Positions 26,660-36,600 of a stretch of DNA of 64,000 nucleotides are shown here, one piece after another. The notes under the pieces are model-generated. The model did not search any database. It saw only the letters and a program-made list of their open reading frames with translations, and was not told the origin of the DNA. A program made the translations under genes and the position numbers. Numbering within the stretch: position 1 is the stretch's first letter; the number at the start of each line of letters is the position of its first letter. This stretch comes from Sphingobacterium bovistauri (lineage in GTDB: Bacteria > Bacteroidota > Bacteroidia > Sphingobacteriales > Sphingobacteriaceae). The DNA lies in the NCBI RefSeq assembly GCF_020295405.1, contig NZ_JADEYP010000006.1, forward strand, positions 62,001 to 126,000. Reading direction: 5' to 3'.

Positions 26660-27172
26660 TTAACTATTAACAGTTTCTTCAAAATACTTATCGTGAAAAA
26701 TTTGTTCCTTTTCTATTTTCTTTTGTAATTCTAAAAATGCACCAATCAAAGCTTCTGGACGTGGAGGACATCCTTGCACATACACATCCACTGGAATAAT
26801 CTTGTCAACACCTTTCACGACATGGTATCCATGTTGCCAATAAGGTCCACCACAATTAGAACATGACCCCATTGAAATCACGTAACGTGGTTCTGGCATT
26901 TGTTCATACAAGCGTTTGATACGATCTGCCATTTTAAAAGTCACTGTACCTGCAATGATCATGACATCAGATTGTCTAGGTGAAGGCCTTGGGAAAACGC
27001 CAAATCGATCTAAATCGTACGTAGAAGCCATTGCTCCCATCATCTCAATCGCACAACATGCAATACCAAAACTCATAGGCCACATCGACGATAAACGAGC
27101 CCAATTTAATAAATCATCTATTTTAGCGACAATAACACCATCTGATTTAAGTTGTTGTTCTAGATTTGTCAT
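26660..27172 (-). CDS. nuoB: NADH-quinone oxidoreductase subunit B
   Basis: A 170-aa subunit holding the terminal N2 [4Fe-4S] cluster of complex I, next to the quinone site. All four ligands are visible: adjacent Cys39-Cys40 ([10 protein letters not shown]), Cys104 (GSCSNCGG) and Cys135 (VQGCPPRPE). Its start overlaps the nuoA stop by 4 bases (ATGA). Other nuo genes are not in the window. Confidence 0.97.
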   Translation of the reverse strand: MTNLEQQLKSDGVIVAKIDDLLNWARLSSMWPMSFGIACCAIEMMGAMASTYDLDRFGVFPRPSPRQSDVMIIAGTVTFKMADRIKRLYEQMPEPRYVISMGSCSNCGGPYWQHGYHVVKGVDKIIPVDVYVQGCPPRPEALIGAFLELQKKIEKEQIFHDKYFEETVNS

Positions 27173-27759
27173 GCGTTTGGTTTTTTTATTCTAAGCTTGA
27201 ATCCTAATGAAACTTTAGGTTGTACCTCTACTTTTTCAGTAATGACTGTACTAACATCAACAGATTTATAATCTTTAATGTGATACTGCTTTTTATTTAG
27301 AGCTTCATATGCACGCAATGGAATTCCTGTATCAACTGATGGTATAGTATGTTTTGGTCTTACCCAATCTAAATCTCCTCGTACCCAAACATATACTAAA
27401 CCTAGAATTAAAATACCTAAGAATATCCCCATTTCAATCAACGTAAACCATCCCCATCTACTGTCTGCAGCAATTAATTCAGCCTGCCCAAAGACGGTAG
27501 CCCAAGGGAAAACAAAAATTAGCTCTACATCAAATAAAAGGAACACTAATGCGATAACGTAAAATCTAGGATTGAACTGCACCCAAGAACTTCCCGTGGT
27601 TTCTTCACCACACTCATAAGTACTTAACTTGATTGGATTAGGTTTATTAGGCGCTAAAAGCTTAGACATAAACATCGTCACACAGACCAAAAGAATACCT
27701 ACAACTCCTATTAAGAGAATAGATCCATACTCAGATAACTGTGTGGGATGATCGTCCAT
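27169..27759 (-). CDS. nuoA: NADH-quinone oxidoreductase subunit A with long C-terminal tail
   Basis: A 196-aa membrane subunit of complex I with three transmembrane helices (about residues 14-34, 70-92, 108-128). The conserved [12 protein letters not shown] (Cys loop that changes conformation near the quinone site) and [18 protein letters not shown] are diagnostic. NuoA is usually 120-150 aa; here about 60 charged residues follow the last helix. The start codon lies 4 bases after a TAATTTTG promoter box. Overlaps nuoB by 4 bases. Confidence 0.95.
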   Translation of the reverse strand: MDDHPTQLSEYGSILLIGVVGILLVCVTMFMSKLLAPNKPNPIKLSTYECGEETTGSSWVQFNPRFYVIALVFLLFDVELIFVFPWATVFGQAELIAADSRWGWFTLIEMGIFLGILILGLVYVWVRGDLDWVRPKHTIPSVDTGIPLRAYEALNKKQYHIKDYKSVDVSTVITEKVEVQPKVSLGFKLRIKKPNA

Positions 27760-27763
27760 ATTA

Positions 27764-27771
27764 CAAAATTA
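27764..27771 (-). promoter_or_regulatory. -7 box (TAATTTTG) 4 bases from the nuoA start
   Basis: Exact TAnnTTTG match; the distance implies a leaderless or nearly leaderless nuoA mRNA. No clear -33 element. Confidence 0.5.
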
Positions 27772-27819
27772 ACAATTAATTCTTTAGCTCTAAAATTAAG
27801 GAACAAAATTCATTTATAA

Positions 27820-27848
27820 AAAGAAATCCAAGCCATAAAGCTCGGATT
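27820..27848 (-). terminator. Terminator of ffh
   Basis: On the minus strand AATCC-G-AGC pairs with GCT-T-GGATT (27825-27848) and is followed by TCTTTTT. Confidence 0.55.
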
Positions 27849-27875
27849 CAATATATTTAATAATTCTATATCTTA

Positions 27876-29219
27876 TTAAAATGGTTTCCCTGGCATTTTA
27901 GGCATATTACGCATCATCTTAGCCGCCATAGCTGGATTTGACATTTGCTTCATAACCTTACGCATATCCATAAATTGCTTTAATAATTTATTTACCTCAT
28001 CAAGATTTGTTCCTGACCCTTTTGCAATACGATTTCTACGACGTTGATCAATAGCATCAGGATTCTCACGCTCAAATGGCGTCATAGAATCAATAATTGC
28101 TTCAATAGGCTTGAAGGCATCGTCCTCAATTTCAACATCTTTAAGAGCTTTACCAGCTCCTGGAATCATTCCAATCAAATCTTTCATGTTACCCATTTTC
28201 TTGATTTGTTGGATTTGAGAGCGAAAATCGTTGAAGTCAAATTTATTTTTGCGAATTTTCTTTTGTAGTTCTGCAGCTTGTTTCTCATCAAATTGTTGCT
28301 GAGCACGCTCCACTAAGGAAACCACATCACCCATACCCAAAATACGGGAAGCCATACGATCTGGATAGAATACATCCAACGCCTCCATCTTCTCACCCGT
28401 ACCAATAAATTTAATTGGTTTGTTAACGACAGATTTAATAGACAAAGCAGCTCCACCACGCGTATCACCATCTAATTTGGTTAATACTACACCGGTAAAA
28501 TCCAAACGATCATTAAACGTTTTGGCGGTATTTACCGCATCTTGACCTGTCATAGAATCCACTACAAAAAGAATTTCGTGTGGCTGAGTTACCTCTTTTA
28601 CGGCTGTGATCTCATTCATCAACGCTTCGTCAATAGCCAAACGACCAGCCGTATCGATGATGATTACATTATTTCCATTTCTTTTACCTTCCTCTACCCC
28701 TGCTTTCGCGATTGCGATTGGATCAGTAGAATTACGATCTGTATACACAGGAACGCCAACTTGACCACCTAAAATTTCTAATTGGTCAATAGCCGCAGGA
28801 CGATACACGTCACCCGCAACTAATAGTGGTTTCTTACCTTTAGTGTTTTTTAAATAATTAGCTAATTTACCTGTGAAAGTTGTTTTACCAGCTCCATTCA
28901 AACCAGCAATTAAGATAACTGTAGGATTTTTTGATAAATCAAGATCAGTTACTGTTCCTCCCATCAATTCCGTTAACTCATCGTTCATGATTTTAGTTAA
29001 CAACTGACCTGGAGAAATACTTGTCAATACGTTTTCCCCTAAAGCTTTTTGTTTTACATCATCAGTGAAACTTTTGGCAGTTTTATAATTCACATCGGCA
29101 TCCAATAATGCCTTGCGAATTTCCTTCATTGTCTCTGCGACGTTGATTTCTGTAATATTTCCTTGTCCTTTTAATACTTTAAAGGCTCTATCTAATTTAT
29201 CCTGAAGATTTGAAAACAT
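27876..29219 (-). CDS. ffh: Signal recognition particle protein Ffh
   Basis: A 447-aa SRP54 GTPase that, with 4.5S RNA, targets nascent membrane proteins to FtsY. N domain (1-95), G domain with P-loop GLNGAGKTT (about residues 106-114), DTAGRL near 190 and TKLDGDTRGGAAL near 248, then the Met-rich M domain (from about 300) ending in MKQMSNPAMAAKMMRNMPKM-type sequence. Length is standard. It is monocistronic, with its own promoter box and terminator. Confidence 0.98.
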   Translation of the reverse strand: MFSNLQDKLDRAFKVLKGQGNITEINVAETMKEIRKALLDADVNYKTAKSFTDDVKQKALGENVLTSISPGQLLTKIMNDELTELMGGTVTDLDLSKNPTVILIAGLNGAGKTTFTGKLANYLKNTKGKKPLLVAGDVYRPAAIDQLEILGGQVGVPVYTDRNSTDPIAIAKAGVEEGKRNGNNVIIIDTAGRLAIDEALMNEITAVKEVTQPHEILFVVDSMTGQDAVNTAKTFNDRLDFTGVVLTKLDGDTRGGAALSIKSVVNKPIKFIGTGEKMEALDVFYPDRMASRILGMGDVVSLVERAQQQFDEKQAAELQKKIRKNKFDFNDFRSQIQQIKKMGNMKDLIGMIPGAGKALKDVEIEDDAFKPIEAIIDSMTPFERENPDAIDQRRRNRIAKGSGTNLDEVNKLLKQFMDMRKVMKQMSNPAMAAKMMRNMPKMPGKPF

Positions 29220-29251
29220 AGTTAATCTTTTGAAATTCTTATGCTAAGCCG

Positions 29252-29259
29252 CAAAGTTA
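29252..29259 (-). promoter_or_regulatory. -7 box (TAACTTTG) of ffh
   Basis: Exact TAnnTTTG match on the minus strand, 32 bases before the ffh ATG. Confidence 0.55.
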
Positions 29260-29303
29260 CAAAATTGAACTGAAAGCATATCCATACAAAATGTAAAAGC
29301 AAC

Positions 29304-29332
29304 AAAAAAGGAGATAAATATTTTATCTCCTT
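29304..29332 (-). terminator. Terminator of the YugP-like protease gene
   Basis: AAGGAGATAAA (29308-29318) pairs with TTTATCTCCTT (29322-29332); the A-run before it is a T-run on the minus strand. Confidence 0.75.
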
Positions 29333-29355
29333 CATGTATTATTATTTTAATTCGA

Positions 29356-30042
29356 TTAATCTCTTCTTCCCAATAACATCTGTGCATAGTACAATAATGT
29401 AACCAATGCAGATAATGCAGCTATTACATAAGTCATTGCAGCCCATTTTAACGCATCTTTGGCTCCATCATGCTCTTCGCGACCGTGTGTGATATTAGCT
29501 GTTTCTAACCAAGCTAAAGCACGCTTAGACGCATCAAACTCCACAGGCAAAGTCACAAAACTGAACACTGTCGTAACTGCTAAAGCCGCTACACCGATTT
29601 GCAATAATAATAAATTATTGGAAAATATTGCGAGCATCACACCAATCATCAAAGTGAATTGAACGACACGCGAAGCAACATTCACCATAGGAACCATTGC
29701 CGAACGGAATTGTAACCAAGAGTATGCTGTAGCGTGTTGAATCGCATGTCCACATTCGTGTGCAGAAACTGCAGCAGCAGCTACGCTCCTACCGTGATAA
29801 ACTTCTGGACTCAAATTGACTGTACGATCCGCTGGATTATAGTGATCTGTTAATTGACCTTCAACAGAAATAATTTTCACATCGTATATGTCACTATCAT
29901 GAAGCATTTTTTGCGCAATTTCAGCTCCAGAAAGTCCTGAAGAAAGCGGCATTTCTGAATACTTCTTAAACTTATTCTTGAACCTCCATTGGACAATCAT
30001 ACTGATAATTCCAATCCCTATTAGTAATACCCAAATTCCCAT
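29356..30042 (-). CDS. Membrane zinc metallopeptidase, YugP family
   Basis: A 228-aa integral membrane protein of the Zn_peptidase_2 (YugP) family. The N-terminal helix is followed by a soluble part and the zinc motif SAHECGHAIQHA (HExxH, about residues 93-104), then two or three more helices (about 125-165 and 203-222). SLSPEVYHGRS-like sequence (here LSPEVYHGRSVAAAAV) precedes the motif as in homologues. The substrate is unknown; likely membrane-protein turnover. Monocistronic. Confidence 0.9.
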   Translation of the reverse strand: MGIWVLLIGIGIISMIVQWRFKNKFKKYSEMPLSSGLSGAEIAQKMLHDSDIYDVKIISVEGQLTDHYNPADRTVNLSPEVYHGRSVAAAAVSAHECGHAIQHATAYSWLQFRSAMVPMVNVASRVVQFTLMIGVMLAIFSNNLLLLQIGVAALAVTTVFSFVTLPVEFDASKRALAWLETANITHGREEHDGAKDALKWAAMTYVIAALSALVTLLYYAQMLLGRRD

Positions 30043-30197
30043 ATCTTATTTATCTTATTTAAATTTTATATCCTGTTATATAAAGCTTGTATCAAAACAA
30101 ATTCCAAAGTTCAAAAACAGGAATTAACACTGTCATCTTGTCAAACTTTAATCTCAAATATAAAAAAAATCAGTCAATAATTCCACAAAAAAGAATC

Positions 30198-30222
30198 GGC
30201 TGCGCATCAAATGCGCGCTGCC
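30198..30222 (-). terminator. GC-rich hairpin after the ECF sigma gene
   Basis: GCGCAT-CAA-ATGCGC with flanking GGC/GCC pairs, followed on the minus strand by a six-T run a few bases on. The remaining 30043-30197 is A/T-rich with nothing else recognisable. Confidence 0.6.
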
Positions 30223-30252
30223 AACCATAATGTTAATACCTAATATTGTAGC

Positions 30253-30843
30253 TTAACTAAATTGAAAAGTCAAATTATGTTCCTCAATTAATCTTCTTAA
30301 ATTACTTAGTGCATAGCGCATACGACCCAAAGCAGTATTGATACTCACATCCGTAACATCTGCGATATCCTTAAAACTCATATCACAAAAGTGACGCATA
30401 ATCAACACTTCTTTCTGATCATCAGGCAACAGTTGAATTATTTTTTTCAAATCTACATCTGTTTGCTTTCGAACCATTTTACGTTCAGCATCATCATCTG
30501 TAAAATTCATAACCTCAAAAATATCATATCCTTCACTATTAACGACTGTGGGGCCACGTTTCTCTTTGCGGAAATAGTCAATAACCATATTATATGCTAT
30601 ACGTATAACCCAAGGTAAAAACTTGCCCTCTTCATTATAGCCACCTGATTTTATTGTGTTAATAACCTTGATAAAGGTCTCTTGAAATATATCTTCAGCG
30701 ATGAACTCATCCTTCACGCGCATATATATTGAAGTGTATATCTTACTCTTATGTCGATCTATCAAAATTCTAAGCCCTTTTTCATCACCATTTTCGTAGA
30801 TGCGAATCAGCTCTTGATCGGTCATGTTATTGATATTTTTCAT
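30253..30843 (-). CDS. ECF-type RNA polymerase sigma factor
   Basis: A 196-aa sigma-70 factor with region 2 (IAEDIFQETFIKVI, then FLPWVIRIAYNMVIDYFRKEKR in parts, about residues 45-110) and region 4 (LPDDQKEVLIMRHFCDMSFKDIA..., about 138-190). Length and sequence style fit the broadly conserved sigma-24-like factor of Sphingobacteriales. No anti-sigma gene is adjacent, so its control is not evident. A TAATTTTG promoter box lies 25 bases upstream of the start. Confidence 0.93.
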   Translation of the reverse strand: MKNINNMTDQELIRIYENGDEKGLRILIDRHKSKIYTSIYMRVKDEFIAEDIFQETFIKVINTIKSGGYNEEGKFLPWVIRIAYNMVIDYFRKEKRGPTVVNSEGYDIFEVMNFTDDDAERKMVRKQTDVDLKKIIQLLPDDQKEVLIMRHFCDMSFKDIADVTDVSINTALGRMRYALSNLRRLIEEHNLTFQFS

Positions 30844-30867
30844 AACAATTTCCTATTTAAGTTTCAG

Positions 30868-30875
30868 CAAAATTA
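30868..30875 (-). promoter_or_regulatory. -7 box (TAATTTTG) of the ECF sigma gene
   Basis: Exact TAnnTTTG match, 25 bases upstream of the ATG at 30843. The rest of the 250-base gap to glyA holds only the glyA terminator. Confidence 0.5.
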
Positions 30876-31043
30876 ATTTTAGAGTAAGCGTGTTTCGATA
30901 GGCTTGTATTTAATATTTTATAATGTTAACTATATTCTAATGAAATTATTCTTCAAAATAGCTGAAATTAGCTGAAAATTCAAACTGATTATGTTGATTT
31001 TAACATTTATTGACATTATGGTTTGCACAATTCTTCTCACAAA

Positions 31044-31073
31044 AAAAGCTCCAAATTAAAATTTGGAGCTTTT
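31044..31073 (-). terminator. Terminator of glyA
   Basis: AAAAGCTCCAAAT pairs perfectly with ATTTGGAGCTTTT around TAAA; T-runs on both strands. Confidence 0.85.
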
Positions 31074-31097
31074 AATACTTATTTAATGACAATTAAA

Positions 31098-32369
31098 TTA
31101 TTTGTACAATGGGAATTTAGCCATCATTTCTTTTACTTTAGAATGGATAGATGCTAGTTTAGCTTCATCACCCTTAAATCTGATTGCTTCGTCAATTAAC
31201 TCACCAATTTGGGACATTTCAGCTTCTTTAACACCACGAGTCGTAATCGCAGCTGTACCAAAACGTACGCCTGATGTCACGAATGGTGAACGTGTATCGA
31301 AAGGAACCATATTTTTATTTGTAGTGATTCCCGCTAAACCTAATACAGCTTCAGCTTCTTTACCCGAAATATCTTTATTACGTAAATCAACTAACATCAA
31401 GTGATTGTCTGTACCACCTGAAATAATTTTATAATCTCTATCTACGAAATATTTCGCTAATGCTTGTGCATTTGCTTGCACTTGTTTAGCGTAAACTAAA
31501 TAATCATCTGTCAAAGCTTCACCATACGCGATTGCTTTAGCAGCGATTGTATGCTCCAAAGGTCCACCTTGTGTACCAGGGAATACCGCTAAATCTAACA
31601 ATTGTGTAATAGTACGTGTTTCACCTTTAGGTGTTTTTGCACCCCAAGTATTTTCAAAATCTTTACCCACCATGATCATTCCACCACGAGGACCACGCAA
31701 TGTTTTGTGTGTAGTCGTCGTCACGATGTGACAGTGAGGAAGTGGATCTGCTAACAATCCTTTCGCAATAAGACCAGCAGGGTGAGATATATCAGCTAAT
31801 AATAAGGCACCGATTTCATCTGCTACTTTACGGATACGTGCATAATCCCAATCACGAGAGTAAGCAGAAGCACCACAAATAATCATTTTTGGTTTTTCGC
31901 GTAATGCAGTCTCCTCTAAAGATTCGTAATCAATAAGACCAGTTTCTTCTTTTACACCATAAAATAATGGTTGGTATATTTTACCAGATAAGTTAGCTGG
32001 AGAACCGTGAGTCAAGTGACCACCATGAGACAAGTCAAGACCTAAAATCTTATCACCAGGTTTGATTGTTGCTAAAAATACGGCTGCATTAGCTTGCGCT
32101 CCAGAGTGAGGTTGTACATTCACCCATTCAGCACCGAATAGTTGTTTAGCTCTATCAATAGCGATAGTTTCAATTTCATCAACTACTTCACAACCGCCAT
32201 AATAGCGTTTTCCCGGAAGTCCTTCTGCATATTTGTTTGTCAAAACAGAACCTGCAGCTTCCATCACTTGTTTACTTACAAAGTTTTCCGAAGCGATTAA
32301 TTCGATACCTTCCTCTTGGCGTTTTAGCTCGTCAGCGATTAGATTAAAGATGGCTTGATCTCTTTCCAT
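31098..32369 (-). CDS. glyA: Serine hydroxymethyltransferase
   Basis: A 423-aa PLP enzyme converting serine and tetrahydrofolate into glycine and methylene-[29 protein letters not shown], the PLP-lysine motif [14 protein letters not shown] (Lys222) and [12 protein letters not shown] are diagnostic. Standard length. It has a well-formed promoter 45 bases upstream and its own terminator, so it is monocistronic. Confidence 0.98.
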   Translation of the reverse strand: MERDQAIFNLIADELKRQEEGIELIASENFVSKQVMEAAGSVLTNKYAEGLPGKRYYGGCEVVDEIETIAIDRAKQLFGAEWVNVQPHSGAQANAAVFLATIKPGDKILGLDLSHGGHLTHGSPANLSGKIYQPLFYGVKEETGLIDYESLEETALREKPKMIICGASAYSRDWDYARIRKVADEIGALLLADISHPAGLIAKGLLADPLPHCHIVTTTTHKTLRGPRGGMIMVGKDFENTWGAKTPKGETRTITQLLDLAVFPGTQGGPLEHTIAAKAIAYGEALTDDYLVYAKQVQANAQALAKYFVDRDYKIISGGTDNHLMLVDLRNKDISGKEAEAVLGLAGITTNKNMVPFDTRSPFVTSGVRFGTAAITTRGVKEAEMSQIGELIDEAIRFKGDEAKLASIHSKVKEMMAKFPLYK

Positions 32370-32413
32370 TATACTTAATTATTGTTGGATACGCGTATTA
32401 TTTTATTTTGACG

Positions 32414-32441
32414 CAAATATACGATTATCTTACCTTTTCAA
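32414..32441 (-). promoter_or_regulatory. glyA promoter
   Basis: TATATTTG (32414-32421) is an exact -7 box and a TTG (32439-32441) lies 17 bases upstream as -33. Confidence 0.6.
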
Positions 32442-32531
32442 CACATTCTTTAACACATCTTTTCAAAAAGAAAGTAAATAGAATCAAATCCTCATCAAAG
32501 GTCTCTAAATATTTGAAATAGTAAAATATTA

Positions 32532-33059
32532 TTAGGCAGAAAGCTCCTTTTTAAGAATTAATTGTGCTGCTTCATACGGATTTACATCTAATTCAGACAG
32601 ATGTTTTAATACTATATTGACATAATCATCCACCTTAGCATCAGATGAAATCACTTTGCTTGAGTTTTTGAGCAATCCGATCGTACTATCCTTTAAATCT
32701 TTGACGATTGACCATGCCGCATCTGTTACATATAATTGCTGTGTAAAATTATGCTGATACTCATTTTCAATATCAGCCATTAATAATTGTTTGAATTGCT
32801 CTACCGTAATATTAGGATTGTGGTTACGCAACATCACTTGATAAGGAGCAATACGATGAGCAAACAAAATCAATCTCTCGTATGCCGCAAACTTAAGTTG
32901 TTGGTTATTTTTAAGCAATTCTTTGTTTTGCCCGATGTCATTTACTTTTAGAAAAAGATATTCTATTTTGGGCCACACGACATAAAAAGCCAATACCAAT
33001 GCGACTAATACTCCAAATGCTACAATAAATAATTGTTTCAGCAACTCAACAAATTCCAT
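32532..33059 (-). CDS. Conserved single-pass membrane protein of Bacteroidota, function unknown
   Basis: A 175-aa protein with one N-terminal transmembrane helix (about residues 10-30) and a helical cytoplasmic part. The segment LKFAAYERLILFAHRI is typical of a conserved hypothetical family in this phylum whose role I do not know. It is transcribed divergently from the IscA-like gene and is followed by A/T-rich spacer before the glyA promoter. No catalytic motifs are visible. Confidence 0.7.
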   Translation of the reverse strand: MEFVELLKQLFIVAFGVLVALVLAFYVVWPKIEYLFLKVNDIGQNKELLKNNQQLKFAAYERLILFAHRIAPYQVMLRNHNPNITVEQFKQLLMADIENEYQHNFTQQLYVTDAAWSIVKDLKDSTIGLLKNSSKVISSDAKVDDYVNIVLKHLSELDVNPYEAAQLILKKELSA

Positions 33060-33122
33060 ATTAATCTAGTGTTTATTAATTGTCAAAAATTATAAGGTTA
33101 TATTTTAAAGCCTAAAAATATG

Positions 33123-33130
33123 TAATTTTG
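33123..33130 (+). promoter_or_regulatory. -7 box (TAATTTTG) of the IscA-like gene
   Basis: Exact TAnnTTTG match 30 bases before ATG 33161. Unusually for this window, a Shine-Dalgarno-like GAAAGGA precedes that ATG, which helps decide the start. Confidence 0.5.
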
Positions 33131-33160
33131 TTTAACTATCAATTCAGAAAGGATAATACT

Positions 33161-33514
33161 ATGAGTACTGAAAATATAACAACTGCTGCACCTGTTACTT
33201 TGACAGCAGGAGCAGTTGAGGAATTAAAAAAACTAATTGATCAACAAGAATTAGGTTCTGATTTTGGTCTAAGATTAGGTGTTGAAGGTGGTGGCTGTTC
33301 AGGAATGAGCTATATTTTAGGCTTTGACACAAAGAAAGATGGTGATTCGGAATACGAAATCGAAGGTATCCGTGTTTTTATGAATAAGGCACACGGCATG
33401 TATTTGGCTGGAATGGAAGTTGATTTCAAAAATGGTTTAGATGCACGTGGTTTTACATTCAATAACCCAAATGCATCAAGTACTTGCGGCTGCGGATCGA
33501 GCTTCTCAGCCTAA
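33161..33514 (+). CDS. HesB/IscA-family iron-sulfur assembly protein
   Basis: A 117-aa A-type Fe-S carrier. Start at ATG 33161 (MSTENITT), supported by a GAAAGGA site; the frame extends upstream to a TTG inside the promoter box. The three conserved cysteines are present: GGGCSGMSY and the C-terminal STCGCGSSF (CxC), which hold a cluster for transfer to apo-proteins. No other isc or suf gene is adjacent. A strong terminator follows. Confidence 0.93.
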   Translation: MSTENITTAAPVTLTAGAVEELKKLIDQQELGSDFGLRLGVEGGGCSGMSYILGFDTKKDGDSEYEIEGIRVFMNKAHGMYLAGMEVDFKNGLDARGFTFNNPNASSTCGCGSSFSA

Positions 33515-33526
33515 GGAGATCGCTTA

Positions 33527-33572
33527 CCAAAAACAACAAAGCCCCTACATGTAAGGGCTTTGTTGTTTTTGG
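33527..33572 (+). terminator. Strong terminator after the IscA-like gene
   Basis: Perfect 18-bp arms (33527-33544 and 33555-33572), core AAAGCCC/GGGCTTT, T-rich right arm. Confidence 0.9.
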
Positions 33573-33678
33573 ATATTAAAATAATAACCCTAACAATCAG
33601 CCCTACCAAATTCACCTTCCATTTTCAAACTTATTTGATTAAATTAGCGACCTTTGAAAAATTGATATAAAATACGTG

Positions 33679-36600
33679 ATGTACAAGGAATATAAGCAGT
33701 TAAATTTACCGGAAATCGGCAAAGAAGTTTTAAATCGTTGGGGAGCAGAGAACATTTTCGAAAAAAGTATTTCGAACCGTCCTGCAAGCAAACCATACAC
33801 TTTTTATGAGGGACCTCCTTCGGCGAATGGTATGCCAGGCATTCACCACGTAATGGCTCGTGCGATTAAGGATATTTTCTGTCGTTATAAAACTTTAAAA
33901 GGCTACCAAGTAAAACGTAAAGGTGGTTGGGATACACACGGTCTTCCTATTGAATTGGCTGTAGAGAAATCTTTAGGCATTACCAAAGAAGATATCGGTA
34001 CAAAAATTTCTGTTGAAGACTACAACAATGCTTGTCGAAAAGAGGTCATGAAATACACCGACGTGTGGAATGACTTGACAGAAAAAATGGGATACTGGGT
34101 TGACTTAGAAAACCCATACATTACCTATCAAAACGAATACATTGAAACGCTGTGGTTCTTGTTGAAAGACCTATACAAAAAAGGCCTTTTGTACAAAGGA
34201 TACACTATTCAACCATATTCACCTGCTGCAGGAACAGGTTTGAGTTCGCACGAATTGAACCAACCAGGTACGTATAAAGATGTAAAAGACACAACTATCG
34301 TAGCTGAATTCCGTATTGACAAAGCACAAGTACACCCGTTGATCAATTCTTTGGTGGAAACAGCAGATGAGGATGTCGCTTTTATCGCATGGACAACGAC
34401 ACCTTGGACATTACCAAGTAACTCGGCTTTGGCTGTCGGTCCAAAAATTGAATACGTAAAAATCAAAACTTTCAATCAATATACAGGCTCTCCAGTTTCT
34501 GTAGTCTTAGCAAAAAACTTAATCAGCAAACATTTCAAAGCTGAGGGACAAGATGCATCTTTCCAAGATTACAAAGTAGGTGATAAAATTGTGCCTTGGG
34601 AACAGGTAGCTGAATTTTCTGGCGCAGAATTGGTTGGTATCCGTTACCACCAATTGATGCCATACATCACTTCGGAAGAATTATTGGAAAAAGCTTTCCG
34701 TGTAATCCCTGGTGATTTTGTTACGACAGAAGACGGTACAGGTATCGTTCATATCGCGCCTACTTACGGTGCGGATGACTTTCGTGTAGCCAAAGAAGCA
34801 GGAGTTCCCGCTATTTTGGTGAAAGACGAAAATGGTAAAGAAGGTCCTACTGTAGATCGTACAGGTCGTTTTGTACAAGAAGTAACAGACTTTGCGGGTC
34901 GTTTTGTGAAAGAAGAATATTATTCAACTGAAGAACGCGAAGACAAAGAATTCCGTCCGACAGATGTATTGATCGCTATCAAATTAAAAGAAGATAATAA
35001 AGCGTTTGACGTTAAGAAATACGAACACACTTACCCACACTGTTGGCGTACGGATAAACCAGTATTATACTATCCATTGGATAGCTGGTTTATCAAAACT
35101 ACTGCCGTGAAAGAGCAATTGGTAGAATTAAATAAAACTATCAACTGGAAACCAGAAGCTACGGGATCAGGTCGTTTTGGTAATTGGTTAGAAAACTTAG
35201 TAGATTGGAACTTATCACGTTCTAGATATTGGGGTACACCACTACCAATCTGGAGAACAGAAGACCAAAACGAAGAAATTTGTATCGGCTCAATGATAGA
35301 AATGAAGGCTTTATTAGAAGCTTCATTAGCATCAGATGTTCTTTCGGCAGAAGAGAAAGCAGTTAACAAAGAATATTTAGATAAATTCGGATCGGATAAA
35401 TTAGATCTTCACCGTCCATATGTGGATCATATTGTTTTCGTTTCTGAATCAGGACAAAAAATGTTCCGTGAGTTAGACTTAATTGACGTTTGGTTTGATT
35501 CAGGGGCTATGCCATATGCACAATGGGGATTAGATTACGATAAATTAGCAGCTGGCGATTCACTTCCATTCAAAGGAGAATACAATTCAGCATTCCCTGC
35601 TGATTTCATCGCTGAAGGCGTGGACCAAACACGTGGTTGGTTCTTTACGCTTCATGCTATATCGACAATGGTTCAAGGCTCTGTAGCGTTCAAAAATGTC
35701 GTTTCTAATGGATTAGTATTAGACAAAAATGGCAACAAAATGTCTAAGCGTCTTGGAAACGGTGTTGACCCATTTGCTACTATCGAAAAATACTCGGCTG
35801 ATGCAACACGTTGGTACATGATCAGTAATGCATCACCGTGGGATAATTTGAAATTCAACGAAGAAGGTTTGGACGAAGTACGTCGTAAATTCTTCGGAAC
35901 ATTGTATAATACCTACGCATTCTTTGCTTTATACGCTAATATCGACAAATTCAGCTATGCTGAACCAGAAATAGCTTTAGAAAACCGTCCTGAAATCGAC
36001 AGATGGATTATTTCACTATTAAATAGTTTAAGCAAAGAAGTTGATGGGTTCTACGCAGATTACGAACCTACTAAAGCAGCTCGTGCTATTCAAAATTTTG
36101 TAGATGAACACTTGAGTAATTGGTACGTACGTTTGTGTCGCCGTCGTTTCTGGAAAGGTGAATACACAGAAGATAAAATTTCGGCATATCAAACATTATA
36201 TACTTGTCTAGATACTATCGCGAAATTAATGGCACCAATTTCGCCGTTCTTTGCTGATCAATTGTATTTAGATTTGAACAATGCAACGAACAAAGAGAAC
36301 TTTGAATCTGTTCACTTAGCTGACTTCCCTGTTTATCACACAGAATTAGTGGATAAAGCATTAGAAGAAAGAATGGCTCTGGCACAAAACATTTCTTCAT
36401 TGACGTTGTCCCTTCGCAAAAAAGTAGGTATCAATGTACGTCAACCATTAAGTAAAATATTGGTTCCCGTTCTAGATACTGCTTTCCAAGAAAAAGTGGA
36501 GAAAGTAAAAGATTTGATTTTGTCAGAGACTAACATCAAAGACATCGAATTCATCACGGATACTACGGGAATTATCAAGAAAAAAATCAAACCTAACTTC

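Noticed and set aside
33664..33678. Start of ileS at the GTG at 33676
   Set aside because: The next codon is ATG, which is the far more common start and gives the family N-terminus MYKEYKQL.
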